Assembly: GCF_000701345.1 (NCBI RefSeq)
Contig: NZ_JNIJ01000020.1
Location: 62,001-126,000 of the forward strand
From: Bradyrhizobium sp. URHD0069
GTDB taxonomy: Bacteria; Pseudomonadota; Alphaproteobacteria; Rhizobiales; Xanthobacteraceae
Reading direction: 5' to 3'
DNA length: 64,000 nt
Part shown: in pieces, positions 22,678-31,743 of the stretch
How positions within the stretch are numbered: the first letter of the stretch is position 1
Layout of the letters: the number at the start of each line of letters is the position of its first letter
Made by a program: the position numbers and the translations under genes
The notes under the pieces: model-generated
What the model was told of the DNA's origin: nothing
Databases searched by the model: none
What the model saw: only the letters and a program-made list of their open reading frames with translations

Positions 22678-24171
22678 TCAAACCCCCGCCATCATCACGT
22701 ATTTGATCTCGACATATTCTTCCATGCCGTGATGCGAGCCTTCGCGCCCCAAGCCGCTTTCCTTGACGCCGCCGAACGGCGCGACCTCGGTCGTGATCAA
22801 TCCGGTATTGACCCCTACCATGCCTGATTCAAGTGCTTCGGCCACCCGCCAGACCCGGCCGAGGTCGCGCGAATAGAAATAGGAGGCAAGCCCGAACGGC
22901 GAATTGTTGCACATCGCGATCACCTCGGCTTCGTCCTTGAACCGGAATACCGGTGCCAGCGGCCCGAAGGTTTCTTCCTGCGAGACCAGCGCATCGGGCG
23001 CGACGTTGGACAATACCGTCGGCTCGAAGAAGGTGCCGCCCAGCGAATGGCGTTTTCCCCCGGTGACGATCTTGGCGCCATGCTCGACCGCATCCGCGAT
23101 GTGCTTTTCGACCTTGTCGACCGCGGCCATGTTGATCAGCGGCCCCTGCGTCACGCCTTGCTCGGTGCCATCGCCGATTTTCATCGCCGCCACCTTGTTC
23201 GAAAGTTTTTCGACGAACTGATCGTAGATCTTGTCCTGTGCATAGATGCGGTTGGCGCACACGCAGGTCTGGCCCATGTTGCGATATTTCGAAACGATCG
23301 CGCCTTCGACGGCGGCATCAATATCGGCATCGTCGAACACGACGAACGGCGCATTGCCGCCGAGTTCTAACCCGAGCTTCTTCACCCCGACCGCGGCCTG
23401 CTGATACAGAATCTTGCCGACCTCGGTCGAGCCGGTGAAGCCGACGAACCGCACCGCGGGATGTTCGCACAAGACCTTGCCGATCGCCGACGAATTGCCG
23501 GTGAGGATATTGAGCACGCCCTTGGGCACGCCTGCTTTCTCGGCCAGCGCCACCAGCGCCAGCGCGGTGAGCGGGGTCTCGTTGGCGGGCTTCAAGACGA
23601 CCGTGCAGCCGGCGGCCAGCGCCGGCGAGACTTTGCGGGTGATCATCGAGCACGGGAAATTCCACGGCGTGATCGCGCCGCAAACGCCGATCGGCTGCTT
23701 GATCGCGAGCAGTCGGGCATCCGGCCGCTGGGTCGGAATGGTCTCGCCATAGACGCGCCGCGCCTCCTCGGCGAAGAACTCGACATAGGCGCCGCCGATG
23801 TCGACCTCGCCGAGTGCCTCCGCCAGCGGCTTGCCCTGCTCTGAGGTGAGGATCAGCGCAAGGTCTTCGCGGTTGGCGATGATCAGGTCGAACCATTTGC
23901 GCAAGATGTTGGAGCGCTGCTTGGCGGTAAGTTTCGCCCAGGCCGGGAACGCGCGCTCGGCGGCTTCCACGGCTTGCGTTGCTTCCGCCGTGCTCATCTT
24001 CGGCACCTTGGCAAGCTCGACGCCGTTGACCGGATTGGTCACGGGATTGACGGGGGTGCCGGTCCAGGCGCCATCGATGTAGCAGCGGTCGCGCAGAAGC
24101 GACGGATCCTTCAGACGGTCGCGCAGGGATGGTGCGGAGGCTTGCGTACGTGCGGCAGCGGTATGGGACAT
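22678..24171 (-). CDS. gabD: NAD(P)-dependent succinate-semialdehyde dehydrogenase
   Basis: The enzyme oxidises succinate semialdehyde to succinate, the last step of GABA breakdown. The 497-residue product has the aldehyde dehydrogenase motifs in order: TPWNFPCSMITRKVSPAL (cofactor site), FTGSTEVGK, the general-base Glu in LELGGNAPFVVF, and the nucleophile Cys in GQTCVCANRIY. The C-terminal PFGGVKESGLGREGSHHG is typical of GabD. GAGGAG lies 6 nt before the ATG at 24171. A 12-bp tandem repeat sits directly upstream in the leader. No gabT is nearby. Confidence 0.9.
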   Translation of the reverse strand: MSHTAAARTQASAPSLRDRLKDPSLLRDRCYIDGAWTGTPVNPVTNPVNGVELAKVPKMSTAEATQAVEAAERAFPAWAKLTAKQRSNILRKWFDLIIANREDLALILTSEQGKPLAEALGEVDIGGAYVEFFAEEARRVYGETIPTQRPDARLLAIKQPIGVCGAITPWNFPCSMITRKVSPALAAGCTVVLKPANETPLTALALVALAEKAGVPKGVLNILTGNSSAIGKVLCEHPAVRFVGFTGSTEVGKILYQQAAVGVKKLGLELGGNAPFVVFDDADIDAAVEGAIVSKYRNMGQTCVCANRIYAQDKIYDQFVEKLSNKVAAMKIGDGTEQGVTQGPLINMAAVDKVEKHIADAVEHGAKIVTGGKRHSLGGTFFEPTVLSNVAPDALVSQEETFGPLAPVFRFKDEAEVIAMCNNSPFGLASYFYSRDLGRVWRVAEALESGMVGVNTGLITTEVAPFGGVKESGLGREGSHHGMEEYVEIKYVMMAGV

Positions 24172-24183
24172 GGCGTTCTCCTC

Positions 24184-24255
24184 GGATGTTTCCTCAGATG
24201 TTTCTTGAGATGTTTCTTGAGATGTTTCTTGAGATGTTTCTTGGATGTTCTCTTG
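24184..24255. repeat. 12-bp tandem repeat array in the gabD leader
   Basis: Six consecutive 12-nt units. Four are identical (AGATGTTTCTTG, 24196-24243), bounded by a variant on each side (24184-24195 and 24244-24255). It begins 12 nt upstream of the gabD start codon, next to the ribosome-binding site. It is AT-rich against a GC-rich background. Confidence 0.9.
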
Positions 24256-24362
24256 GGATATTTGGCGGTATTGGCCCGGAGTATAGGCTCAAACCGGCCG
24301 CAGTGCATCGGCCGCAGATAGCCTGCTGCTTCAAGCAATTCTGGAGGCTGACCGAAGCTCGT

Positions 24363-24683
24363 TCAGGCCGCGCCGCTCATATAGGTTTCGCGGCGGCCGA
24401 TCATGCGCTCCGCCGCGGCCTTGGCGTCGGCCTTGGTCGAGGTAGCGCAGGTGCGATATTCGAGGTCGGCCGCGACAGCCGGTTCGCGCCGCCCGAACCA
24501 GGATTTGGAACCGACCGCAAGCTGCGACAACGCCTGGGCGACATTATCGACCGCACCGAACGAGTGCAGCGCACCGGTGCCGGCAAAGCGGACTTCGTAA
24601 ATACCCGGGGTGATCGGTGCTTCGATATTCTCGCCGCGCCCGGCCCGGGGATATCGTTTCCATTCGCTCCAGGTCGAGATCAT
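24363..24683 (-). CDS. Small conserved-looking protein, possibly a degenerate GIY-YIG fold
   Basis: A 106-residue protein of unknown function. Near residue 25 it reads TPGIYEVRFAGTGALHSFGA: a GIY and, 11 residues later, SFG, which matches the spacing of a GIY-YIG domain. The arginine expected about 10 residues further is absent (DNVAQALSQL), so a nuclease would probably be inactive. The ATG at 24683 is preceded by GGGGGCACG. Protein-like composition supports a real gene. The GIY-YIG link is my inference from spacing. Confidence 0.6.
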   Translation of the reverse strand: MISTWSEWKRYPRAGRGENIEAPITPGIYEVRFAGTGALHSFGAVDNVAQALSQLAVGSKSWFGRREPAVAADLEYRTCATSTKADAKAAAERMIGRRETYMSGAA

Positions 24684-24775
24684 CGTCGTGCCCCCGCGAC
24701 GTGGAAAGCCGCAATCATTTTCATCAAATCAATGGGTCCAGCGGCGTCCATTTGTGCCGCTATCTGAATGTCTTA

Positions 24776-24816
24776 TTATCTAAAACGTCATATTACTTAT
24801 CTAAACGTCATACTAC
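24776..24816. repeat. Two adjacent ~20-bp direct repeats in an AT-rich gap
   Basis: Copies at 24776-24796 and 24797-24816 both read TTATCTAAA..CGTCATA.TAC with two differences. They lie about 95 nt upstream of the start of the small gene at 24363-24683, where a paired operator would sit. Confidence 0.7.
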
Positions 24817-25038
24817 CAAAATAGTTTCCGCATTTGGATACCGCAGCCAACATACCGCGGACGGACCGACCGGTCACCGAAAATGCAGTCAATCCAGCGC
24901 AAATTATAAATTATGGTGAGTGTTGCAGTTCAGCCGCACCCGCTGCTCGCCCCACCTTACGCGCCCGCAGCCATCCGGAATTCCCGCTCCGCGCGAACTT
25001 CGACCTCTCCCCGCAAGCGGGGCGAGGTAAGGAAAGCC
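24817..25038. other. Non-coding remainder of the gap before the PfkB kinase gene
   Basis: No gene is convincing here. A hairpin with arms CCTCTCCCCGC and GCGGGGCGAGG (25004-25027) lies 12 nt beyond the stop of the kinase gene, which is read from the other strand. It lacks a T-run, so it resembles a repeat fragment more than a terminator. Confidence 0.4.
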
Positions 25039-26040
25039 CTACACCGGCAAGCCGTTCTGCTGCGCCAATTGCTTCAGGGAGGTCTGCGGCCGTGCGCCGA
25101 TGTGCTGGATCACTTCGGCCGCGGCGAGCGCCCCTAACCGTCCGGCAGCCTCGAAACCGGCACCGCGCACCAGACCGAACAGAAATCCGGCGGCGAACAG
25201 ATCGCCGGCGCCTGTAGTGTCCACCATTTTTTCGATCGGAAACGCCGGCACCGCGATGACGCCGTCTTTCGATACCACCACGCAACCTTTCTCGCTGCGG
25301 GTGACGACGCCGACTTTCGCATCGGTGCGCAATTGCTTTAGCGCGGTATCGAAATCAGATGTCTGATATAGCGAATGCAATTCGGCCTCGTTGGCAAACA
25401 CCAGATCGGCCGTGCCCCTGCGCATCAGATCGAGAAATTCGTCGCGATAACGATCCACGCAAAACGAATCCGACAGCGTCAATGCCACCTCGCGGCCGGC
25501 GTCATGGGCGATCGTCGACGCCTTCACGAAAGCTTCCTTGGCGCTCTTCGGATCCCAGAGATAACCTTCGAGATAGATGATCGCCGAAGCCGCGATCTGC
25601 GCGGCGTCGATATCGCTGGGCGTCAGATCCTGTGCCGCGCCGAGATAGGTGTTCATGGTGCGCTCGCCGTCCGGCGTCACCAGAATGTAGGAGCAGCCGG
25701 TGGCGGGGCCGTCGCTCGCAGGCGTGGTCTCGAACGCGACCCCTGCTGCGCGGATGTCATGCATGTAGAGACGCCCGATCTGGTCGTCCTTGATCTTGCC
25801 GACATAGGCCGCGCGGGCGCCGAGATTGGCGACCCCGACAATGGTGTTTGCCGCCGAGCCGCCGGACATCTCGGTTGCCGGACCCATATCCCGATAGATC
25901 GACAATGCGCGGGCCTCGTCGATCAGCGCCATACCGCCTTTTGTCATGCCGTGCGCGGCGAGAAAGCCCTCATCGGTCTGTACCAACACATCGAAAATCG
26001 CATTGCCGATCCCGAGAACATCGTATTTCGCTTCCGTCAT
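25039..26040 (-). CDS. PfkB family carbohydrate kinase, adenosine-kinase-like
   Basis: A 333-residue ribokinase-fold enzyme. It begins KYDVLGIGNAIFDVLVQTD. MSGGSAANTIVGVANLGA (near 58-75) is the substrate-side PfkB signature, and DTTGAGDLFAAGFLFGL (near 291-307) is the second signature holding the catalytic Asp and anion hole. This subgroup in alphaproteobacteria is usually annotated as adenosine kinase, which would make AMP from adenosine, but sugar substrates cannot be excluded by reading alone. It is divergent from murJ. Confidence 0.85.
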   Translation of the reverse strand: MTEAKYDVLGIGNAIFDVLVQTDEGFLAAHGMTKGGMALIDEARALSIYRDMGPATEMSGGSAANTIVGVANLGARAAYVGKIKDDQIGRLYMHDIRAAGVAFETTPASDGPATGCSYILVTPDGERTMNTYLGAAQDLTPSDIDAAQIAASAIIYLEGYLWDPKSAKEAFVKASTIAHDAGREVALTLSDSFCVDRYRDEFLDLMRRGTADLVFANEAELHSLYQTSDFDTALKQLRTDAKVGVVTRSEKGCVVVSKDGVIAVPAFPIEKMVDTTGAGDLFAAGFLFGLVRGAGFEAAGRLGALAAAEVIQHIGARPQTSLKQLAQQNGLPV

Positions 26041-26166
26041 CGATCAGTCCTGTTCCCGGCAATTGCGATGGCGCGGAAAATCCGGTCCAACTGGTTTTCG
26101 TAAGAGGTGCAGCGGCCTATCACGATCAACCCTGCGCCAGCAAGCGATGGTGTTATACAGCCTTTC

Positions 26167-27729
26167 ATGATCCGCTCCTTCCTCACCGTATCCGTTGGCA
26201 CGCTTACCTCGCGGCTGCTCGGATTCGCGCGCGATTCGATGATTGCGGCGCTGCTCGGCACAGGGCCGGTCGCGGACGCGTTTCTGGTGGCGTTTCAACT
26301 GGTCAATGTCGTCAGGCGCTTGCTGACGGAGGGCGCGCTAAACGCAGCACTGGTGCCGGCCTGGCTACGCGTGCGCGAAGCGGGTGGCGCCGCCGCGGCC
26401 GCCGCATTCGCCGGCCGCGTCCTCGGTACAGTCAGCGCGGCGTTGATCGTGGCGGCGGCCTTGATCGGCCTGTTGATGCCGTTTGTCGTCACCGCGCTCG
26501 CGCCGGGCTTTGCCGGACACGAAACGCTACAGCTTGCCGTCAACGATGCCCGCCTGATGCTGCCTTATCTGGCGTTTGCCGGACCGGCCACGGTGATGAT
26601 GGCGCTGATGAGCGCGCAAGCCCGCTTCGCGCTGACGGCGTTCTCGCCGCTGCTGTTCAACATCGCGTTGATCGCTGTGATGACCGTGCTGCTCGGCTGG
26701 CGGCAGGATGCCGCCCATGCCGCGACTGTTATCGCCGCCACCGTCGGCGTCGCCGGGCTGTTGCAACTGATGATCCTGCTGCTGCGCCGTGGTAGCGGCA
26801 GCTTCGCAACGCCGCTGCGCATTACGTTGGATGCTGATATGCGCGGCTTTCTCGGCAAGGCGATGCCCGGCATGATCGCGAGCGCCGGGCCGCAACTGCT
26901 TGTCGTCGCCGGCGCGATCATCGCGTCGTCGTCGCCCTCGGCAGTGTCGTGGCTGTATTTCGCCAACCGCCTGATCGAGCTGCCGCTCGGCATTGTCGGC
27001 GTTGCCATAGGCACCGTGCTGGTGCCGGAACTGACGCGCGGAGTGCGCAGTGACGATCGGATCGCCGTCGCCCACGCCGAATCGCGCGGGCTCGAACTCG
27101 CGGTTGGACTGGCGTTACCTGCGACGCTCGGATTGATCGCACTCGGCGAGCCGATCGTGCGGATGCTGTTCGAACACGGCGCGTTCACCGCTCTCGATAC
27201 CGCGGCCACCGCGCTGGCGCTGATGTTGCTGGCGCTCGGCCTGCCCGCTCATGTGCTGGTCAAGGCGTTGTCGCCGGCATTCTTCGCTCGCGAGGATACG
27301 CGCACGCCGCTGCTGGCGACGCTTGGCGGATTTGCGGTCGCGATCGTTTTGGCCGTCGTATTCGCTCAAATATTCGGCGCGGCGGGAATTGCGGCCAGCA
27401 TCGCCGTGGGAGCGTGGAGCAGCGCGCTTGCGCTGCTCCGGCGCGGCGCGGCGACCTTTGGATTTTCGATCGATGCCGCCGCGCGCCGGCGGTTGCCGCG
27501 CATCGTGGTGGCGGCGCTGGTGATGGGCGGGCTGCTGTGGCTGATGGCCGGCTTCGTGCTGCCGCTGACCGCGAACACGCATGGCCTCGCGCAGGCCGTT
27601 ATTTTGATGATGCTGATATCAGGCGGAATGGCGATTTACTGCCTGTTCCTGGCGCTGTTGGGCGTAATCAAATGGGGCGAAGCGGTGCGCGCCCTTAGAC
27701 AAACCAAGGCCTCCGACTTGCGCGACTGA
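26167..27729 (+). CDS. murJ: Lipid II flippase MurJ (MviN)
   Basis: MurJ moves lipid II across the inner membrane for peptidoglycan synthesis. The 520-residue product begins [20 protein letters not shown] and continues [23 protein letters not shown], the N-terminal MviN pattern. FRRLL is present as [16 protein letters not shown]. About 14 hydrophobic segments follow. The frame is open upstream to 26107, but the ATG at 26167 matches the family start. The TGA stop lies 45 nt before the trpS start, so the two genes are probably cotranscribed. Confidence 0.95.
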   Translation: MIRSFLTVSVGTLTSRLLGFARDSMIAALLGTGPVADAFLVAFQLVNVVRRLLTEGALNAALVPAWLRVREAGGAAAAAAFAGRVLGTVSAALIVAAALIGLLMPFVVTALAPGFAGHETLQLAVNDARLMLPYLAFAGPATVMMALMSAQARFALTAFSPLLFNIALIAVMTVLLGWRQDAAHAATVIAATVGVAGLLQLMILLLRRGSGSFATPLRITLDADMRGFLGKAMPGMIASAGPQLLVVAGAIIASSSPSAVSWLYFANRLIELPLGIVGVAIGTVLVPELTRGVRSDDRIAVAHAESRGLELAVGLALPATLGLIALGEPIVRMLFEHGAFTALDTAATALALMLLALGLPAHVLVKALSPAFFAREDTRTPLLATLGGFAVAIVLAVVFAQIFGAAGIAASIAVGAWSSALALLRRGAATFGFSIDAAARRRLPRIVVAALVMGGLLWLMAGFVLPLTANTHGLAQAVILMMLISGGMAIYCLFLALLGVIKWGEAVRALRQTKASDLRD

Positions 27730-27773
27730 TGCCCGCATGGCATTTGAGCGCGCAGCATGCACGGGAACTGACT

Positions 27774-28826
27774 ATGGCGATCGTTGAACGGGTTTTTTCA
27801 GGCGTCCAGCCGACGGGCAATCTGCATCTCGGCAATTACCTCGGCGCGATCGTCAATTTCGTGAAGCTGCAGGAGACCCACAACTGCCTTTATTGCGTCG
27901 TCGACATGCACGCGCTGACGCAGCCGGTATCGGTGTGGGGCGGTCCGGCCGAGCTCGCGCGCAACACCAGGGAAGTGACCGCGGCCTTCATCGCCAGCGG
28001 CATCGATCCGAAAAAGCACATCGTCTTCAACCAGAGTCAGGTTTCCGGACACGCGGAGCTCGCCTGGATATTCAATTGCGTGGCGCGGATCGGCTGGCTC
28101 AACCGCATGACCCAGTTCAAGGAAAAGGCCGGCAAGGATCGCGAGAATGCTTCGGTCGGCCTCTATGATTATCCGGTGCTGATGGCGGCCGATATTCTGC
28201 TCTATCGCGCCACCCATGTGCCGGTCGGCGAGGACCAGAAACAGCACCTCGAACTGTCCCGCGATATCGCGCAGAAATTCAACAATGACTTCGGCGACTC
28301 GATCCGCGGCCATGGTTTTACCGACGGACTGTTTTTTCCGCAGCCGGAGCCCCTGATCACCGGTCCGGCGACGCGGGTGATGTCGCTGCGCGACGGCACC
28401 AAGAAGATGTCGAAATCGGATTCGTCCGACAATTCGCGGATCAATCTCACCGACGATGCCGACACCATCGCGCAGAAGATCCGTAAAGCCAAGACCGATC
28501 CGGAGCCGTTGCCGTCGGAGGAAAAGGGCCTCGAGACGCGCCCCGAAGCCGACAATCTCGTCGGGATTTTCGCCGCGCTATCGGGCCGCACCAAATTCGA
28601 CGTGCTCAGCGAATTTGGCGGCGGACAATTCTCGAGCTTCAAGAATTCGCTGGTCGAACTCTGCGTCGCAAAGCTGTCGCCGATTGCTTCCGAGATGAAG
28701 CGGCTGGTCGCGGACCCCGGCCACGTCGATTCGATCCTGGTCGACGGCGCCGATCGCGCGCGCGCCATCGCAACCGAAACCATGCAAGCGACAAAGGACA
28801 TCGTCGGCTTCGTCCGCAAGCGCTGA
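27774..28826 (+). CDS. trpS: Tryptophanyl-tRNA synthetase
   Basis: A class I synthetase that charges tRNA-Trp. The 350-residue product starts [29 protein letters not shown] is the HIGH-type motif (residues 18-21), and [14 protein letters not shown] (near 205-218) carries the KMSKS loop. Length is usual for bacterial TrpRS. The frame is open from 27729, overlapping the murJ stop, but the ATG at 27774 matches the family N-terminus. Confidence 0.96.
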   Translation: MAIVERVFSGVQPTGNLHLGNYLGAIVNFVKLQETHNCLYCVVDMHALTQPVSVWGGPAELARNTREVTAAFIASGIDPKKHIVFNQSQVSGHAELAWIFNCVARIGWLNRMTQFKEKAGKDRENASVGLYDYPVLMAADILLYRATHVPVGEDQKQHLELSRDIAQKFNNDFGDSIRGHGFTDGLFFPQPEPLITGPATRVMSLRDGTKKMSKSDSSDNSRINLTDDADTIAQKIRKAKTDPEPLPSEEKGLETRPEADNLVGIFAALSGRTKFDVLSEFGGGQFSSFKNSLVELCVAKLSPIASEMKRLVADPGHVDSILVDGADRARAIATETMQATKDIVGFVRKR

Positions 28827-28869
28827 TATCGATCGCTGATTCGGCGAACCGCGGGCCGCGCCTACACGT

Positions 28870-28964
28870 CCCATAGGGAGAGGTCGGATTGCGAAGCAAT
28901 CCGGGTGAGGGGTTTGGACCTATCGATAGACCGTACCCCATCACCACAACCCTCTCCCTATGGG
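28870..28964. repeat. Palindrome-ended repeat (CCCATAGGGAGAGG type)
   Basis: CCCATAGGGAGAGG (28870-28883) and its exact complement CCTCTCCCTATGGG (28951-28964) bound a 95-nt element. An internal hairpin GGATTGCGAAGCAATCC follows the left arm. The rest of the 316-nt gap before the stress-protein gene shows no gene. Confidence 0.8.
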
Positions 28965-29142
28965 AGAGAGGGCACATCACCGTCGCGGCCAGACTTGCGG
29001 CTGAACGCGGTTCACTTGAAGCTGAATATACTCCACGCCTTCGCCATAATTTGACGCGGCGCACAGCTTTGGAGCCAACGCTTGTCGGGGATGGCTGCGC
29101 CGTGGCAGCATGCGGCCTGCTTGGCGCAGCACCGGGACATGC

Positions 29143-29637
29143 ATGACCACCCAGCGACGAAGCTACGAGACGGGTCACAAGCCAAAATGTCTGGTTATCG
29201 TTGACGACACCGCGGAATGGGACCGCGCGGTCTACTATGCGAGCCGCTGGGCGATTCGGGTCGGCGGCGGCGTGGTAATGCTGCGCATCATCGAGACCGA
29301 AGACCAGAACCAACAATGGTTGGGGGTCGCCGATATCATGCGCGCCGAGGCGCATGAGGACGCCAACGCCGCGCTGGATCGTGCGGCCGGCCGCGCCAAT
29401 GGCATCGCCGCGATTACGCCTGAGCGCGTGATTCGCGAGGGCGACCCGACCGACCAGATCCTGGACGTCATCGACAAGGACGTCGATATCGCGATGCTGG
29501 TGCTGGCCGCCAATCCGGGGCCGGAGGGTCCCGGCCCGATCATCACCATGATGGCCAAGACGGTCGGCTCATTTCCGATTCCCGTCACCGTCGTGCCCGG
29601 CGATTTGAGCGACGAGGACATCGACGGCCTCTCGTAA
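29143..29637 (+). CDS. Universal stress protein (UspA) family
   Basis: A 164-residue cytoplasmic protein with a UspA-like fold. CLVIVDDTAEWDRAVYYASRWAIRVGGGVVMLRII gives the first strand and helix. IREGDPTDQILDVIDKDVDIAMLVLAANP matches the central Usp pattern. The ATP-binding G-x2-G-x9-G(S/T) loop is not clear, so it may not bind ATP. The ATG at 29143 is chosen over 29110 because the family starts there. The Nfu gene follows after 127 nt. Confidence 0.8.
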   Translation: MTTQRRSYETGHKPKCLVIVDDTAEWDRAVYYASRWAIRVGGGVVMLRIIETEDQNQQWLGVADIMRAEAHEDANAALDRAAGRANGIAAITPERVIREGDPTDQILDVIDKDVDIAMLVLAANPGPEGPGPIITMMAKTVGSFPIPVTVVPGDLSDEDIDGLS

Positions 29638-29764
29638 GCTCCCGTGGGCCCTTGATGCAATTGCGGAACCGCCGCTCTGCACCCCTTGATCGTGCGTTTG
29701 CCGTCGCCATCTGCTAAAGGGAGACTCACGCGCCGGCCTTGAACCGGCGACGCCGGAGAAAACC

Positions 29765-30334
29765 ATGTTCATTCAAACCGAAGCCACACCCAATCCCGCC
29801 ACCCTGAAATTCATTCCCGGCCGCACCGTACTCGGCAGCGGCACCATGGAATTCGTCAACCGCGAGGCCGCCGCGCGCTCGCCGCTCGCCGAAAAACTGT
29901 TCGGCGTGCCTGGCGTCACCAGCGTGTTTTACGGTTCCGACTTTGTCACCGTGACCAAGGACGATAGCGACTGGCAGCATCTCAAGCCGGCGATCTTAGG
30001 CGCCATCATGGAGCACTACATGTCCGGCGAGCCGCTATTGGCGGAGGGCAGCGCCGGAAGTGACGAAGCCGCCGACGAAGAGGGCGAATTCTTCAACGAC
30101 GATGACGCCGAGACGGTCGCAACCATCAAGGAGCTGATCGAAACCAGGGTGCGGCCGGCGGTCGCCGGCGACGGCGGCGACATCACGTTCCGCGGCTTCA
30201 AGGACGGTATCGTTTACCTTAACATGAAGGGCTCCTGCTCGGGCTGCCCGTCCTCCACCGCGACGCTGCAGCACGGCATCCAAAACTTGTTCAAGCATTT
30301 CTTGCCCGACGTGGTCGAAGTCCGGCCGGTGTGA
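29765..30334 (+). CDS. Nfu-type iron-sulfur cluster scaffold/carrier
   Basis: The 189-residue protein has an N-terminal Nfu domain (MFIQTEATPNPATLKFIPG, residues 1-19, onward to ~90), an acidic linker (DEAADEEGEFFNDDDAE), and a C-terminal NifU-like domain with the cluster-binding CSGC in MKGSCSGCPSSTATLQHGI (near 155-173). Such proteins pass Fe-S clusters to targets such as lipoyl synthase or aconitase. The domain order matches mitochondrial and alphaproteobacterial NFU1. The ATG is preceded by GGAG. Confidence 0.93.
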   Translation: MFIQTEATPNPATLKFIPGRTVLGSGTMEFVNREAAARSPLAEKLFGVPGVTSVFYGSDFVTVTKDDSDWQHLKPAILGAIMEHYMSGEPLLAEGSAGSDEAADEEGEFFNDDDAETVATIKELIETRVRPAVAGDGGDITFRGFKDGIVYLNMKGSCSGCPSSTATLQHGIQNLFKHFLPDVVEVRPV

Positions 30335-30343
30335 TTGGAGAAG

Positions 30344-30414
30344 CAAGTGGCGAATGGCGAATGGCGATTGGCTCTGACTTTCTGTTCGCTATTCGCTACT
30401 CCCTATTCGCGCCT
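30344..30414. repeat. Short inverted AT-richer repeat before tsaB
   Basis: GTGGCGAATGGCGAATGGCG at the left is followed by TTCGCTATTCGCTACTCCCT at the right; together they form an imperfect inverted repeat with tandem 7-nt sub-units. It fills the gap between the Nfu gene and tsaB. Confidence 0.55.
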
Positions 30415-30416
30415 CC

Positions 30417-31115
30417 ATGCTGATCCTCGCCATTGATACCGCGCTGGATGCGTGCGCCGCCGGCGTGCTGGACAGCGATGCCGGCAAGCTGATCGCGCAG
30501 GAGTCGCAAGCCATGAAGCGCGGCCATGCCGAGGCCTTGATGCCGCTGATCGCGCGCGTCATGAAAGAGGCCGGCGTCGCGTTCGCATCGCTGGACCGCA
30601 TCGCGGTGACCACCGGCCCCGGCAGCTTTACCGGGCTGCGGGTCGGTCTCTCCGCAGCGCGCGGCATTGCGCTGGCCGCAAACAAGCCGGTGGTCGGGCT
30701 AACCACGCTGACCGCCTATGCTGCACCCATTGTCAGCCAGAACGGCGAGCAACCGGTGATCTCCGCTATCGATGCGCGACATGACCAGGTGTACTTTCAG
30801 GCAGTCAGCGGCGATGGAGGTTCGTTGATCCGGCCGCGCGTCGCACCGATCGAGGAGGCGCTCGGCGCGTCGCGGTTCGGCGCCTCGCATCTGGTCGGCA
30901 ATGCCGCCAAAATTCTCGCCGACCGCTGGCCGGCAGATGCGCCGCCGCCGTTCAAGGTCGATGCGCAACCGGCACCGGATATCGCCTGGGTGGCTTGGCT
31001 CGGAGCCGCGGTCAGTCCGGATAGCGCCCCGCCCCGCCCGTTTTATCTGCGCGCGCCCGATGCCAAGCCTCCAAAGGATTCGCTGCCGAAAGCCCCGCAG
31101 CCATCAGCGCCATGA
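30417..31115 (+). CDS. tsaB: tRNA threonylcarbamoyladenosine biosynthesis protein TsaB
   Basis: TsaB is the partner of TsaD in making t6A37 on ANN-decoding tRNAs. The 232-residue product has the ASKHA-type start MLILAIDTALDACAAGV and the motif ITTGPGSFTGLRVGLSAARG, here as VTTGPGSFTGLRVGL (near 62-76). The C-terminus FYLRAPDAKPPK is typical, including the Y-x-R-x-P/A-x-A-K pattern. Its stop overlaps rimI by 4 nt (ATGA), as in many bacteria. Confidence 0.94.
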   Translation: MLILAIDTALDACAAGVLDSDAGKLIAQESQAMKRGHAEALMPLIARVMKEAGVAFASLDRIAVTTGPGSFTGLRVGLSAARGIALAANKPVVGLTTLTAYAAPIVSQNGEQPVISAIDARHDQVYFQAVSGDGGSLIRPRVAPIEEALGASRFGASHLVGNAAKILADRWPADAPPPFKVDAQPAPDIAWVAWLGAAVSPDSAPPRPFYLRAPDAKPPKDSLPKAPQPSAP

Positions 31116-31597
31116 TGGCCTGGCTTTCTGAGCTGTGGAACGGCGGCACGGCGGTGGTCGAGCCTGCATCGCTGCGCGATGCGTCAAGACTCGCCCAGCT
31201 TCACGGCGCCTCGTTTCACCGTGGTTGGGGCGAAGGCGAATTCGAGGCCATGCTGACCGAGCGCAACACGCTGGTGCACCGCTTGAGGCAGGGGCGGAAG
31301 ATCATCGGCTTTGCGGTATCCCGCATGGCGGCCGACGAGGCCGAAATACTCTCGATCGCGGTTGATGCCGGCCATCGTGGTCGTGGCCTGTCCCGTAACC
31401 TGTTGCTGACGCATCTCGGCCATCTCGCGGGCCGTGGCGTGCGCACCGTATTCCTCGAGGTCGAGGAAAATAATCAGCCGGCGCGACGACTTTACGAACG
31501 GGCCGGATTTGGTGTTGCCGGGCGCCGCGAACGCTATTATCGGCAAGCTGGCGGGGAACAATTGAACGCGCTTCTGATGCGCCGCGACTTGTCGTAA
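31112..31597 (+). CDS. rimI: Ribosomal protein S18-alanine N-acetyltransferase RimI
   Basis: A 161-residue GNAT protein. ILSIAVDAGHRGRGLSRNLLLTHLGHL contains the acetyl-CoA loop (R-G-R-G-L), and FLEVEENNQPARRLYERAGFGVAGRRERYY is the RimI C-terminal pattern. RimI acetylates the N-terminus of ribosomal protein S18. It overlaps tsaB by 4 nt. The context tsaB-rimI is conserved across proteobacteria and supports the assignment over a generic GNAT. Confidence 0.9.
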   Translation: MMAWLSELWNGGTAVVEPASLRDASRLAQLHGASFHRGWGEGEFEAMLTERNTLVHRLRQGRKIIGFAVSRMAADEAEILSIAVDAGHRGRGLSRNLLLTHLGHLAGRGVRTVFLEVEENNQPARRLYERAGFGVAGRRERYYRQAGGEQLNALLMRRDLS

Positions 31598-31680
31598 CGC
31601 CCGCGCGGTGGCACAACAGGCAGGGCGCGCGATCAGCAAACGTGCAAGCCGATTTTGCGTTCGATCGCGCTCCGAATGGT

Positions 31681-31724
31681 GCATGATCTTGGCGCCAAAC
31701 CGCCTACACTTTGGCGGATCATGC
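31681..31724. repeat. GCATGATC-ended palindromic repeat next to the fur/mur start
   Basis: GCATGATC (31681-31688) and GATCATGC (31717-31724) are exact complements, with GGCGCCAAA and TTTGGCG continuing the pairing inside. Two relatives lie at 48810-48856 and 48894-48939. It ends 19 nt before the fur/mur start codon. Confidence 0.75.
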
Positions 31725-31743
31725 GATGTTACCCAAGGCAAAG

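Noticed and set aside
24184..24255. Tandem 12-bp units as a CRISPR array
   Set aside because: Units are contiguous without spacers and far too short.
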